Shown here: in pieces, positions 35,420 through 48,043 of the stretch
Position numbering within the stretch: position 1 is the first letter of the stretch
Layout of the letters: each line of letters opens with the position of its first letter
Source of the DNA: Ganoderma boninense
Lineage: Eukaryota; Basidiomycota; Agaricomycetes; Polyporales; Polyporaceae
Reading direction: 5' to 3'
DNA: 64,000 nt
Assembly: GCA_002900995.3 (NCBI GenBank)
Contig: CM035305.1
Location: 3,952,467-4,016,466, forward strand
Notes under the pieces: model-generated
What the model saw: only the letters and a program-made list of their open reading frames with translations
The model's database searches: none
Told to the model about the DNA's origin: nothing
Made by a program: the position numbers and the translations under genes

Positions 35420-35799
35420 GTGCCTTGCATAATTGCGTGAACGCGCCGAAAAATTCCTGCAGGCGCCTATATGCTCGCCTACCAAATCAGGACGCCTGGG
35501 AAGCTTCAGAAGCGAGTTGGTGACCTTGATGTGACATGTCTCTTGGATGGCATGGGTGCCTCCCGAAGCAGCTGAGGGCCCAAATGGTACACTAGGAGGC
35601 CCGTTGAGAACCACTGAGCTCTCCAGGAAGTAGACAAGCGTGGGGGACAAGGGGAACAGTCAGGCTGAAGTTACGACCAGGAGAGGCGCACAGGCGGCGT
35701 TGGCGTTGCATGTGACCGTGATCCATCCGCATTTGGTAGGCGAGGTATAAGCGCCTGCTGGGGATTTTTCGGCGCGTTCACGCAATTATGCAAGGCACT
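35420..35799. mobile_element. 380-bp non-autonomous TIR element (MITE-like)
   Basis: The ends are inverted repeats of about 68 bp. The left arm is 35420-35487 and the right arm 35731-35799. The outer 35 positions match perfectly, starting GTGCCTTGCATAATTGCG, and the inner part differs by a few substitutions and a compensating gap. Between the arms are about 240 bp without a coding frame. No transposase is present, so it would depend on one elsewhere. No ordinary short target-site duplication is visible, because each side abuts a copy of the 769-bp direct repeat. The transposon superfamily cannot be assigned from the ends alone. Confidence 0.85.
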
Positions 35800-35800
35800 G

Positions 35801-35911
35801 CAATTTACACAAGGCTTCTTGGCTACCAACCTCGCCCGTCTTGACGCGGAAAAGGCTAGGCTGGACAACCTTGCCACCGAGCAAGACCACGACGTATCAA
35901 CCAAGTTCTGA
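35801..35911 (+). pseudogene. truncated duplicate of the last exon of the small membrane protein gene
   Basis: This copies 34651-34761, from the Gln codon of the final exon to the stop. The preceding exons are missing and the TIR element sits directly upstream. It has no start of its own in frame, so it is a dead 3' fragment unless an upstream transcript reads into it. Confidence 0.85.
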
Positions 35912-36569
35912 TTCCCATCCCATCCTTGTCCCTAATCGCCGCAGCCTACGGACAAACAAGCTATACTTACTTCGCTCAGTTCTGATCGGTGGTCACCGGT
36001 CAACCGGTCACCAGCTACCGTCACCATGCTGTGCGTACGTATCTGCAAGTCACTTGTTGCATTATCTCAATATTTTCTGGGTTGTCCCATTCGGATTCTC
36101 CCTTATCCACATTCCGTCTGTCCAAATCAGAATCTCTCACTAAGTTATCTGGAAGCTTCGAAGGTGCCCGCGCCACGTCACCTAGTCCAGTCCCATGCTT
36201 CCGCCCATCCGCGCGCGAATCCGGTCTCGCCGTGTCCACTGGCCCCTGCCAACAGCGTCCGGATCCGCCGGCCGCCCATCTTCGCATCCCCTCATCCCAG
36301 AACTTCCCCATCCTCCTGAAGGCACGTCCAAGACCGAGGTCCGGATCCCATTTCGAACATACAGCCGCATTCACACGGTCGCCACCGCCTCCAACCTGCC
36401 AACCGGCGACCGCCACTGTCAGAAGCTATCTCAGTCAGAGGTCGAGCCTGATGCATATGCCTGAGGCCTGGCTACTGCCTAACTGACTTCCTCGCCAGAA
36501 ATGATTGAAATAGATATTCTCTCCTTCCCACGATCGGACGTTGGTTGGCAGAAGCGCCTTGTGCTCCTT
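35801..36569 (+). repeat. 769-bp direct repeat, copy 2
   Basis: The second copy of 34651-35419, starting one base after the TIR element and ending where unique sequence (CGGTCGG) resumes. It differs by A at 36437 and T at 36458. Confidence 0.97.
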
Positions 36570-39500
36570 CGGTCGGAAACTCAACTCAATACGAATTATT
36601 TACTCAGGACTGAACGCAACAATTTACCCATCGGCGATCTATCTACCGCTTCTGCATTCAACATCACCCTGCCCTGCCGTGTATCTTGCGCACCAAATGG
36701 AGACACTGAGTATCCATCGGGTGAGTACCATTGGACTTCGATAAACTCGGTGCTAAAAGGAGTCCAAGTAGGCTGCGGAACTCCTTCATGGGAGCATCAA
36801 GTGCGTGGCGAGCGAGTGTTTACCGTCGTTGGCTGTCCTGACCGCACCGCCTGCGGCTGTTGCTTCAACTCCTGCAGAACTTGCAGGCGGTACAAGTTAC
36901 TCCGCCATGCATTCTGTTGATTTTTGTCCGCTGGTCCTGTCGCCGCGCTGTGTTTGCTCCGTGAAGGTGTCCAATTGTTCACCCGACGGATCTGTCTCTC
37001 TTGCGCGGAGTCTCGGATAGAGCTTGTCCGCCATGCCCATGAGTCACGACTTGCTGTTGCCCCCGCCGTGCACGGGGCTTGTCAAAGTCAACTCCAAGCC
37101 TGGGATGCCTGAGTGTCATGATCGCTAGACGCAAGGCTCCCGTGGGTCGCTCATTGGCATCAAACAGTCTACTCATCACTCAGGAACGGTTACACCTCGT
37201 CCTGCATATTCGTTATGCAGGTGAGCGCTCTGCGTGTTGGATTTGTGCATGCTGATCTCACCTGCTTCAGGACACGGCACAATGCGGAGCACGTAAAATC
37301 CTGAGTCGCACTTGTGTCCAACTGTCACCCCGCTTTAGTCACCCCGGCTTTGTAGTCCCAATGTTACGCGAATCCACCCCGTGGACTTCATATCGCGCGA
37401 ATCACTGGGCTGCATTGTCCACCCGACAACGTTGAGGGACAAGGTGCGACCGACGCTCGAAATGGGGTGGCGTTTTCGGATTTGGGCGTTACACATGGTT
37501 TCGTGTTTATTTCGTGGCACTGGATGGGGCGTGGCGAGGCTCATGAGACGTTGCTCCAGACTACCGTTAGACTCGGGTTCGGTTGGCTGAGGGGCGCACG
37601 ACGTTGGTCTGCGCTCATGACACGTCGGACGATCGACTCGTCCAGCGCCCGCGGTGCACATATCTAATGCGACTATAACACAAATGAGACGTACTAAGGG
37701 CATAAGAGTGTGCTTCCAGCGTATCGATTGATGTGGGGCGAGACTGGAGTAGAATGAACCGTCGAAGAGGCGCAGGCACATCGATATCACTACATGCGTC
37801 TCAGAGCACTCTCAGAGCCCGCGACCTGGCGCGGCCGGAAGGACGACGCCAGCATACTACCCGGAGCGAGTAGCGAGTGGGTACGTACTACGATGTGCAC
37901 GGGCGGCGGCTGTCAGGTGGCTCTAGGCGTTCCATTAAACGCCGATACTAGGGGGTTTTGTAGGGTTTTGTGTGGAAAACAACATATGGATAATGAATCC
38001 GATGCAGCGTGAGGACGTGCTGCAAAGAATCCACAGACGACGATGAATTTCTCGGCCGAGTAGTATTCGTAATAGCTTGGCCCTGGGGTCAATGCTGAAC
38101 GTGAGTTTTCTGGATCTCGCGCACTGTTAGTCTCTCGACACCACCATCACCGCCGACATGGCCCAGTGTAGTCAACGTATGATGCGGAATCGAACATGAC
38201 ATCACGATTCCTGGAGAGTCGCGAAAGGTCGCGAATCGTGTTGGAAGGTACTACACGTGTTGACTGGGCACTCTGTGGCCGCCACGCCGCACCGCGGGCG
38301 ATGTTACGTGTGGATCGATGGCGCCGACGGGTAACTGAAGTCGGAAGACCTTGATCGTGAGTTTCCATGTCTCGCGCCGCGGTTCAGAGGCAGGGTGGGC
38401 AGTGGCAGCGGGTGTATTCGGAAGGGGAGACCAGGGCATGATTGAGCAATGACGCAGACGGTGGCTCAATAGATCCTCAACTTCTTCCGCCTCTACCTCC
38501 GCCACCGATCTACCTCATCCGTCTTGGTGTCAGAACTGTGCGCACATTGGACGTCGAGCGCCCACGGCGGGGGTGGAGAATCTGGCTAAGTGCGGATCCA
38601 TACGAGGGTGCAATGGGCTTAGATTCATCTCATGCGTGGAGGGTGGGGTGGACTTTGAGTGGTGGGGATAAAGAAAAGTCCTTGCAGCTGATGGCACCAC
38701 CGACATGTCAAAAAATCACACTGGGGAGGGGCAATCCCTGCGAAGCACGTGATGTTTGTAAGTGTTTACAATACGCTTAAACGCTCGTGGAAGGTGGTCG
38801 CGACGATCCGCGCAACATTTAAACATACGATGACCACGCGGGGTCCTGAAAATAAGTGGAACTCACTTGGAATATGCGTGTGCATGATGTCTTCAATCTG
38901 AATAGTGCATCTGTTCAGGGGATGTACTTTGATCTCTTTTGCAGACCATTAAAGAATTCAAAAAATCAAGAAAAGAAAATGTAGACATCATGCGGCATAA
39001 TTCTCTGAATCAAATGCTCTAAAAATTAAAGCGATAGCCAGCAAGGAGGAGCGAAAACATTGCGCGCACTTCGGCTGGTCGCGTCTGGCGGCAACACGCC
39101 ACAGGCGCGGCGATGCGATCACGTGACGTACTGTTGTCGACCTTAGCGGAGCTTTTGTTTGCCACTGCCAACGGAACTTTACAAACACAATCTGGTAGAA
39201 TGAGGCGCAATGCAAGCGACATGTGAGGGAGGGACAGGAGTAGAGAGTGTCCAGCCACTTGAAGGTCGAGCTAGGCCGCCGATGAGCAGCGCTCTCCGTC
39301 GCGCGAGGATGGGACGCTGCGGGGTGAGCGCCTCATCGCACTAGCGCGCGCACGGCAATGCCAACTGACTGGTTCTCTACCAGAGGCCAATTTTTACCTC
39401 TGTCAGTGACTGGGATACCCCTGTGAGCGATCAGCTGTTCCATAGTCACACTCAAAGCATCCATATGCTGGCTACCCGCGGGAGTGAAGTGCATGTACAC

Positions 39501-40781
39501 CCAGAGCCAGAGAGCGGCGCCATGACCACTTTTCAGAAGGGCGCTTGCTGACAAAGCTGTCCAGAAGCGTCACAGGCGTTGCCCCTCCCCAATCACACTG
39601 CCATAGGATGCTGGCGCTTGCCTCTACTTAGGTGCCTGCTGGATTAGTATGTAACTTGTACTAGTGTCGCTGCTGCGCTTCCCTACAGATTGTTTGGCCG
39701 CGCGAGTGCCCGTTACAATTGCAGCAGCCGGAATCGGGTGCTGGGCGCTGGGCGCTGAGCCCCAGCACCAGAGACCAGAAATGGAGTAAATTGCTGGCTG
39801 CCCGCAAGGACGCTGGCACAGGATTGTAAATCCTTGAGGCGTCGTGCGGGCCGAGTACTGCTTGTCGGTTGAGTGTGATGCACAGCCAAACACAGAGGAG
39901 AACTGGACCGGCGCAGGCGGCACGCATGTGGTCTATAGGCGGTGGGTGAGACAGCGCGGCTGCGGATACGGATACTTGGTTTGAATGGGTGCTAGAGTTC
40001 CGGAAGAACTTACATGTACCGGGATGTGCCATGGCCTTGCATAACGAGCGGCGCAGGCCCAGGTCTCCCCCAGCAGCGGAGCCGATGGTTCGTTGCAACG
40101 GAACGTGCGTCGTGGCACTCCGCTCGTGTCTGGCACGACCAGGACCTGACCTGATCATGCCTCGCAACAGACCCCGAGGCCCGACACTCCGCCGCAGGCC
40201 AACTTACCCGCGACGCCATTAATATTGCTTTTCGCGCTGGCACGATCAACCCCCTTAAATATTTAACGCCAAATAAGTATGCACCCTGACGATATTCTGG
40301 CCCCCACGCCAACAAGGTTTGAGGTACATGCGGTCGGCTTTACCGGAGGACGCTCACCCAACTCGGCATCCACTTCTCCCCAGGCTTCCGGCACACTGCG
40401 CTTCTCGACACAACAACGGCGACACTGGTACTCGGACCCCTCCCGCTTCTCTCGGTCTTATCTTTATTTCTTTTCTTCGGCTTGCAAACCAAGCCAACCC
40501 CCCCTACATGGTAGACTGCGAGCAGACAGGGAATGTAGCTCGAGCGAGTCTAACCGAGATGCGGCAAAATTGTATGTATGCGATGCGACGACAAATGCAA
40601 ATGCGGGAACTGAACCTGATGGACGACTACAATGATGATGGCGATGCGATGTGACGATGAGCGTAAACAGAACGCTGGGGTGCAGGATGCGACGAGTGCG
40701 ATGTGTGATGTGTTCTGCGGTTGTGTCCGTGTTTAAATGCCGAAAAGTTCTAGCCCTGCAATATCCTACTATACGAATGAA
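36570..40781. other. gene-poor region
   Basis: About 4.2 kb without a recognisable gene. Composition is mixed and open frames are short. The longest, 38442-38780 (+), begins with TTG rather than ATG and encodes a proline-rich start without a domain. No tRNA, transposon protein or further copy of the TIR element was found. The right end includes the 3' UTR of the cyclin gene. Confidence 0.4.
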
Positions 40782-42845
40782 TTATGCCTGTCGCCCACGC
40801 GCCCTGTAATAATGCGGGCCTGGGTCTGGCGTTAAAGTAGAGTAAAAATGCACTCCTGGCGGTCCTGCATTCGCAAACGGCGCGGAGGGAACAGCAGAGC
40901 CGCGCTGCACCGGAGGCTCGATCTGGATGGGGGCCAATTGCGTCCGCTCCGCGACTTGTACGTCGGGGACTTTCTGCCAAGCTTGAGACACCTGGGAGAA
41001 TGGTGGCAAGACGGGTTGCGGTGCAGCCACATGCGAGTGGATCTCGTATGGACTAGCCGACGCCGACTGCACGACCATCGGCATCGAAGGCGGATATTGG
41101 TAGGCAGTGGCGGCAGGAGCAGGGGCCTGATGAACACGAAGACGTGCTTTCCGAGTACGACGATCCTCCTCTGACTCCAGAGGGGAACCAGCCAGCGAGT
41201 AAAAGTACAAATGCTACGGAAATGCGAGGTCAGGAAACGATCACAGGGCACAGCAAGATGACATGCTTACCTGAGGAGCGACTGGGAGGCGCTGGTCGTC
41301 GATGTGATACGAGGAGACGAGCGTACGTGGATATTCGTCGTGCTTAATGGGCCAAGCCGGCGAGGGGCGGTTATCAATGGGGGAAGCACCAAGAGAAAGC
41401 TTGGAGAAGGACTGCAGGGACTCGAGGGGCGATGCCGAGCTCTCGCGGGAGTGAGCAGTGGGCTGAGGGATGTCAAGGGAGAGGCCGTGCATGCGCCTGG
41501 GAACCTGGGCGGGAGGAAGCTGGGAAGCGGCGAACGATGCGGAAGTGGGGGAGAAGGCGTCGGACGCAGTGCGCTTGGAGCGGGACGAGGGGAGAGGACG
41601 GGGCGGGGACGGGGGCTGGGCGTGTAGTGGGCGGGGAGAGGGGGACAGAGGCCGGGATGGGAGACGGCGCAGATGGAGGCCCGACGGGGAGACGTGGATC
41701 GGGCGCGGTGTGACGAAGCACGTGATGGAGTGAGCTGAGCGTGCCTGTGACAGCCCGGTCGGTGCAGGAAAGACGTCCGCACCGGGCAACGCGTCCGCTG
41801 CCACCGCTTCGAGTCCTTCTCCTTGTTCATCACCAGCCCCGTCAGGAACTTGAGCCACGACTCGTACGTCGACTTGTTCACGTAGAGGTCGAAGTCCAGC
41901 CCCAGCAGAAACTCCCGCTCCATCCGATTCACCTCGCCCAGCTCGATCCCAGACACCTCCGACCATGTCTTGTTGGTGTACGTGTTGCTGGCGAGCACCG
42001 CGAGGTCAGCACAACGCGTCACAACAGGATAAGACACACGCTTACTCGTCCACAAACTTGTTCGCAAGCATGAGGGCCGCAATCGCCACGCGATACTCGC
42101 TGCCGGCCTGCCCAGAGGTGAAAGGATTACGCGCCTTGAGGCGACAGATGTAATGTAGAGATAATACGATGACCGAATGGCTAACTTGCGTCGTCTCAAG
42201 TACTTTTTGCATGAAGCGCACAAAGGCGGGCGACACCGAGAACTGGAGTTTCGCAGTGGAGGCATTGCTGTGGGGAGAAAAAGAATCGGGTTGGGTCGGG
42301 GAGACGCGGTTGCGCTTCGATGGGGAGGCGGAGTTGCTGGAGATGGTAGAGAACCAAAGGTAACAAATCATCTCGCAGAACTTTTCCGCGATGAAACGCG
42401 AGGAGCGATGCGAGTCGGTTCCGAACCAGTCAAGAGTGTAAGTTGTGGAGGAGAACGGGTCTTCCGGCGGCTCGTTCTGGGAGGATGATGGAGAAGGCTC
42501 AAGAGAACGCGAGGGCAGGACGACCGAGGGAAGGCGGTATGAAGACGCGTCGCGCTTGTCCCAGTGGCGGTATTCGTCCGAGGGTGGTGGGGTGACTTTG
42601 ACGGGTGCATGAGAGGGAATGCGTGAATGCAGGAGAAAGAGGAGGTACGCACTGGGTGAATGGCGCGAAATGCTCCTGTCGAAGTAGGATATGGGCGGCA
42701 GGATGGTGGGAGCATGCAGGACGCGTCTTGGAGGACCAGAGGAGAGGGGAGGGGTGAGAGGAGCCTCAGACTTTGTTGGCCGCCACTGGTTCCAGGAGGG
42801 GAGGGACGGGACGAGCTCGAGGGGGAGGAGGGGCGCGGTAGCCAT
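40782..42845 (-). CDS. Pho85-type cyclin (PCL/PHO80-like)
   Basis: Four exons (42845-42046, 41987-41791, 41734-41271, 41213-40782) sum to 1,893 nt, giving 630 residues. The cyclin box is split over the first two exons: VSPAFVRFMQKVLETTQVSHSVIVLSLHYICRL, EYRVAIAALMLANKFVDD, NTYTNKTWSEVSGI, ELGEVNRMEREFLLGLDFDLYV and YESWLKFLTGLV. This order is typical of Pcl cyclins that activate a Pho85/CDK5-like kinase. Long Ser/Pro-rich segments flank the box and the C-terminus is Pro/Gln-rich. The third intron (41790-41735) has a weak GTTGCC donor but is needed for frame and makes the sum divisible by three. Control of polarity, cell cycle or nutrient response is inferred from the family only. Confidence 0.87.
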
Positions 42846-45800
42846 TGGCGAAGGGTCTGGCGAGGGCGGAGGCGAGGCGGAGGGTAATAAGGGGAGGACA
42901 TAAGTACGGTAGTGGGTAGACGAAGCGTAGAGTAGGGCGGGCAGGAAAGGACAGGATTTAAAAAAGAACGGAGTGGACGAGCATGCACACTCAGATGCAG
43001 ATGCAGATCGACCTCTGCAGGTACCGTTCCCGCAATTTCCTCACCGCCCAAAACGCTAAACCTCGAAACAAACAGGGGCTGCATACCCCCCAAATCCGGC
43101 CCTTCCTCCCATCACCCGCAATCCCTCTTTTCACGCCCCGCAATACTCCATCCCCCTCCCGCCCCTCCGTTTCTCGCCCCTCGTCCCGGCCGGCCCTCTC
43201 CGCCAGCCCGCCGCCATCACCGCCACGCCCATCTGATGGGGATTCCCCATAGCCTTTCCCCCCATTCTGCCCTAATGCGGGTGCATCTCGCAGACCACGA
43301 GACCTGTTTTGCGCGTGCGGGTCACGTTATCGGTCTGTGTCGCCCCAAAGAGGCAGGCGGGGCTGGCCGCGTGGGGGATTACCCACGGAAGAAAGGCGAG
43401 AAAATGGACGGGATGGTTGTGATGGGAGGCGGCGGGACTGGCGAGGAGTGGATCTGGGATCTGGTGCATCTGCCAGCGCGAGTGTCTGCGACGGGGTGCG
43501 ATGAAGACCGCAAGGTTGGCGAGTCGCAAGGAAAGCATCGCGAAGAATTCCAGACGGTCGCGTTCTGTTGGCGTTCTCTGCCCGACGCTGCAGACCTGCT
43601 CCAACACCCACTCGTCGCCATTGCCGCCTGCTCGTCCACCTCTCGTAACTTGCCTGCTTCCCGATATGTGCCCCATCTTCATCCGCATACCCTTCTCCTG
43701 TGCTTGTCATGACGCCCTCCGTCCTGGTCCTGAGGCCCGACCGTGCCCGCGTTCCCAACGCCAACGTCCCTTCGAATCGAGGATATCTCGCTAGTCATCT
43801 CACCCTCACTTGCCAAAATAGCAGCCTCCCCTTCTCACTGGCTCCGTGGCGCACCGTTACCAATCCCCCAACAAATTTCGCCCAGCGTGGCCTCCCCGCC
43901 CTGTATCCGCCTGCTGCCGCGGCCCTACTTACGGATCCGCTTAGCCTCTCAACAGGCGTCCCGGCTGGATGATAGCCTCGTGGCCCGCCAATTCGGATAC
44001 AGACTCGGATCCAGCGCGCACGCCTCCATTTCTAATTTCCCCTGCCGTCCCAGAGAGCGTACTTGCCAGCCGGACTTGGAAGAACCGAGGCTGGCCCATG
44101 CTGGCAACTCCCGGCGCGAACGGCGCTGTGGGGAGGCCCAGAGGGGTTGTTCGGTGTTCGGACGTGGCCCGAGAAGGGCTAACGTTATGGATGTGGATAT
44201 GTATCTCGCACCGGATTCGAGCGGATAACCTTGAATAGGGATAAGCAACCGCCGCAGCCTGGGTTCATCAGCCCTGTTTGCCCGCTGAGCGCTGGGCGGT
44301 CGGAAGGCTGTCTGTCATCGACGCCATGAAAATTTAAATTATTGTCCCCTGCCTGTCGTCTCGGACCTGGTCTTCGCGCGGGCTTTGTTCGTGCCCCCTC
44401 GCTCGCTCCCGCACGCGACTCCATCAGTTCTTCCGACGGGCCATCGTCCATGCTCTCCTCTTCTGGGTCCACAACCTTGTACGCTCCAGGGTCCGGCCCA
44501 TGCCGCTTGACCATCTTCCTCGCCTCGCCCCCCTTCTTTCACCCCGCCTTTCCTCTGCAGCATGACGTCGCAGCCAACCTTGCGGCTGTCCAATTGCGGG
44601 GTCCCCGGATCTGGCGGCTGTCGCGCGACTTAGAGGTAGCTTAGAGGTGGCACCGTGGTAAGATAACTATTAACCCCCTCGCCGTGCACTTTCCTTTCGC
44701 ACAGACGGCATCCGCAGACGCGCGAGTCAGACACGAACGTTCCACTCAGTCCCTTCCGCTTCTGATATTCGTCTCCTTCACTATAGCACACGCTTGTCTA
44801 CTTTTGCTTAGCTGTTTCTCCAACACAGCTCCCGCTCCTTTGTTCTCTCGCCGTCGCCTCCCTCCGCAGTGGAACGCAGTGGAACCAAGCCGAGCACTCA
44901 ATGCAAATGAGAGCCAGACCTGGACGTATTCTCCACCCTCGCTGCTACCGGTGTGGGAGTTGCGTCACCCCTCCCGCATGGGTTCTAGCATTGACGAGAC
45001 ACGTTCTCTGTGTCCAATGTCCATCCTCTTCCTCATCTGCAGTGATCGGACCTTTCCCTCGCTCGCCCCGCTGAAACGTAGCCGCGCATCGGTACGATAG
45101 GGTGCGATCCAAGTATGTAACTTCCATATGCTCCCAGTGACGTCGTGACTTTTGACTGCTTCCGAGCATCGTTAAGTCGTCTGCGGACCATGGCCAGGAT
45201 GCTGATTTAGATGCTCAGCAACGCCGCCGACCGGGTGAAGCGACCGAGTGGGATCAAGCTCGCGCAACGCTCGCGCGAAACGTTGGCGAGGATGACGTTG
45301 GCGAACGCCACACAATTTGTTGATACTGACGGCCCCTGAGCGCTGAGCACCTGCTGGTCGCCCTGGATCGCATCTCGTCGAGTGAGCCCCGCGCGAGAAC
45401 GCGCTCGTTGCACGGTTGCTGGTTGTCGCACGGCGTCCGAGAACATGGCGATTCGAGTTGCGAAGCACGGCCGAGCGGACTGGTCTTGCACGCGCGGATG
45501 AACCCAGCAGAAGCTCTCCGGGAGCAGCCAGTCCGAGTGCCAGCGCCCACGCTGAGCGTGTCATTTTCGGGCGCCTCACGCCTGCGCGGCCATCCAGATT
45601 CCGCACCCGGCACAGTCTCCACAGGCGCCGCCCCTCCATTCATTCCTCTGCACCGGCCGCATCTCCTGGGTGCATCCACGCGCCAAGGACCCCCGTCTGT
45701 CGTCTGCAGTCCAACCCTGTTCCAACCTCGCCGTATCGCCGACCGGCAAACAAGATCAGTGCGAATCCTCCTCACCTGTCTGCTTAGCACCAGTGGCAAC

Positions 45801-47999
45801 CCAAGAATCCAGATATCCCTTCCTTGCACGGCACTCTGCGACGCGACACCACATGTCCCTGGATCACCTCGCGCCGCCGCTCCAGCCTCCAGTCCTTGCG
45901 AGATATGAACGGATGCATCTTGCGTACGTATGGGCGGGTGTTAACTGCCAACGTTTGTGATCACAGCCTTTCTTGCGACCGGAAGTAGCTGGTCATGGCA
46001 CGCCGCTCGTTACCAGCAACGTCGGTGGACAACGCGGCACTCGCTCCTGAATGTATAACGCTGAGGCAACGGCCGCCATGCTTACATACGCGAGGAATGG
46101 ACGAAGGCTGCTTGCCGGACTTGCGGATCGGCTCGTTGTCTGTGATCCGTGCAGAGCTCGGTGGGCTTGTGCCGTAAGATTTCATTCGAAACCGCTTGGG
46201 ATTAGTGACGGATAACTGATATCTAAGTGCAGACGCTCACAAAACACTTATCGTGGACGAGGGTATGACGTGGACGCGACGAGATGTTAATCTCGCCGAG
46301 CTGCTTCTTGTGGTCCGGCGCCCCGCGCGCTGCTCGGTGCAGTAAACGCGGCTCCCGTAGCCTGTTTCACTCGAAAGGCACCTTCTTGGGCAAGCATCCG
46401 TTCTCATGCACATGACTCCCACATAGCCTAGACGATGCAGGGTCATGCATTGTTACGTCCATACACATCGCACTTCTCCGCGCCCCATACAAGCCGGACA
46501 TCCGGTTATCTAGAAGTCGAACTGGGCTGCGAACGGGGCGCGTCTTCAGGCCGCGCCAAAGGGAATGCAGGAGACCGGACCTTACCATCGCCCTATCTGG
46601 CTTTCTTGGTGCGCGCGCATGTTCTCGGGGTGGATCGTGCGATGCACGCTCACAGCAACGATAGGTAAGGGCGTGTCTACACGAATGGCGATTCCGGACG
46701 TCGGACGAGTCTCGGACAGGAAGGGACTCCGAGTACGATATGCGTCAGTCCCCGTCACATCCTGCACATCTAGCGTTGGCGCAGCGGTCGAGACGCCCAG
46801 ATGTCGACGGTGGTAAGCAGCCCGTTCAATTTGTGATCCAGGTTCTCTGAGTCTTTTTTACCGCTGTCCTCATACCGCCCGCACGAGGTGCCGGGGGTGA
46901 TGCATTGATGAGCTGTAGCAAACATGATAGCATATCTAGTCTGCGCATGGGATACCAGACGTTTCTTTGGCTGACTCGTTGTTCTCGTACACGGCGATGG
47001 CATCAGCTGGCATCAGGTATGTATTCGGAACATGTAGGCGGAGTAGGAAGGGTTGTAAGTCGTAACCGACTCCCGAGCGGCGATCGCGACTTCACTGAGA
47101 TGCGCATTATGCTTTCCCAGCCCTTCGGTGTGAGTGACACTACGCACATCGGGCTGGGTTGTCATGATTGTGCCGCAGGTGCCTTCCGAGGCATAGCGGT
47201 GAACAGGACATCGGATCCTTACAGGGCAGAGAACCACACATATGCGCGGCATTTATGGATACGAGCGGGGTTCTCGGAGATGGAACCGCATAACCTACGC
47301 CTTTATTCGCCGAACTGAGCACGTTCCTCACACATTCATCGTAGAGTTGGCTTCTAACCCACCCGTTGATCACCTCATCCTTGGAGGGTATTGATGTTGA
47401 ACGACCTGGCCTGGATGAAACAGGCGACATCCTATCCGCACGCGCTGCGAAGGATATTTACATTTATCGACCTATGATAGGACTTGACACTTAAGAACTT
47501 GAAACTTTAACATTCCCCTTCGACGCTGGCCTAATCATCGAAGTTTGACCGTGGAATTCCAGGAATTGTCGTTTCATACGAGGAGTGGCTGGAAGGGGGA
47601 TAATGATGCAAAACCGGAATGTCTGCCCGCGCTCCGCGATCAGTACTTATAAGTAATCACCGGTAAAGAAGCGGGTGGCACTGGGTCCTTGGGCGTGTGC
47701 TGGTCGCAGACGCTTGAAGCGCATGCATCAGGGGCCATGTCGGCAAGCAACGTTCGAGTGGGCAAGTAGTGGGGTGAATGAGTATCGCACACCTCGAAAA
47801 CACACGCGGCGAGGCGGAGAGAGGTTGATTGTCTAGTGCAGGCCCGAGTTCGATTAGTATGAAACGCGGCCGTGGGGCGCGAACATATGTCAACGGTCAT
47901 GCGAGAAGCTCAAATTTTTAGATCGAAGGCTAAGGTACTTGGAAGCCGGAGTGAGCACGGTTTGGTTGTTAAGTTGTCAGGTAACAATGGCGTAAGACG
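42846..47999. other. long gene-poor region upstream of the cyclin gene
   Basis: About 5 kb without a recognised gene. The first 1 kb is GC-rich promoter-like sequence. Open frames such as 43743-44228 (+), 44684-45100 (+), 45254-45829 (-) and 46905-47318 (+) have no domain. No inverted repeats or transposon motifs stand out by eye. Confidence 0.4.
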
Positions 48000-48043
48000 T
48001 GGCATTGAGACCAGCCGGCGTAGTTGGATTGGCACGCGCACGA

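Noticed and set aside
34839..36486. Two near-identical 165-codon frames as paralogous genes
   Set aside because: They are copies created by the 769-bp duplication in the 3' flank of another gene. Both differences between them are non-synonymous, and there is no domain or splice support.
37955..37980. TAGGGTTTTG-like telomeric resemblance
   Set aside because: A single short interrupted match, not a tandem array.
41735..41800. Apparent frameshift after DSKRWQR in the cyclin
   Set aside because: A 56-nt intron (41790-41735) restores frame and the total becomes divisible by three.
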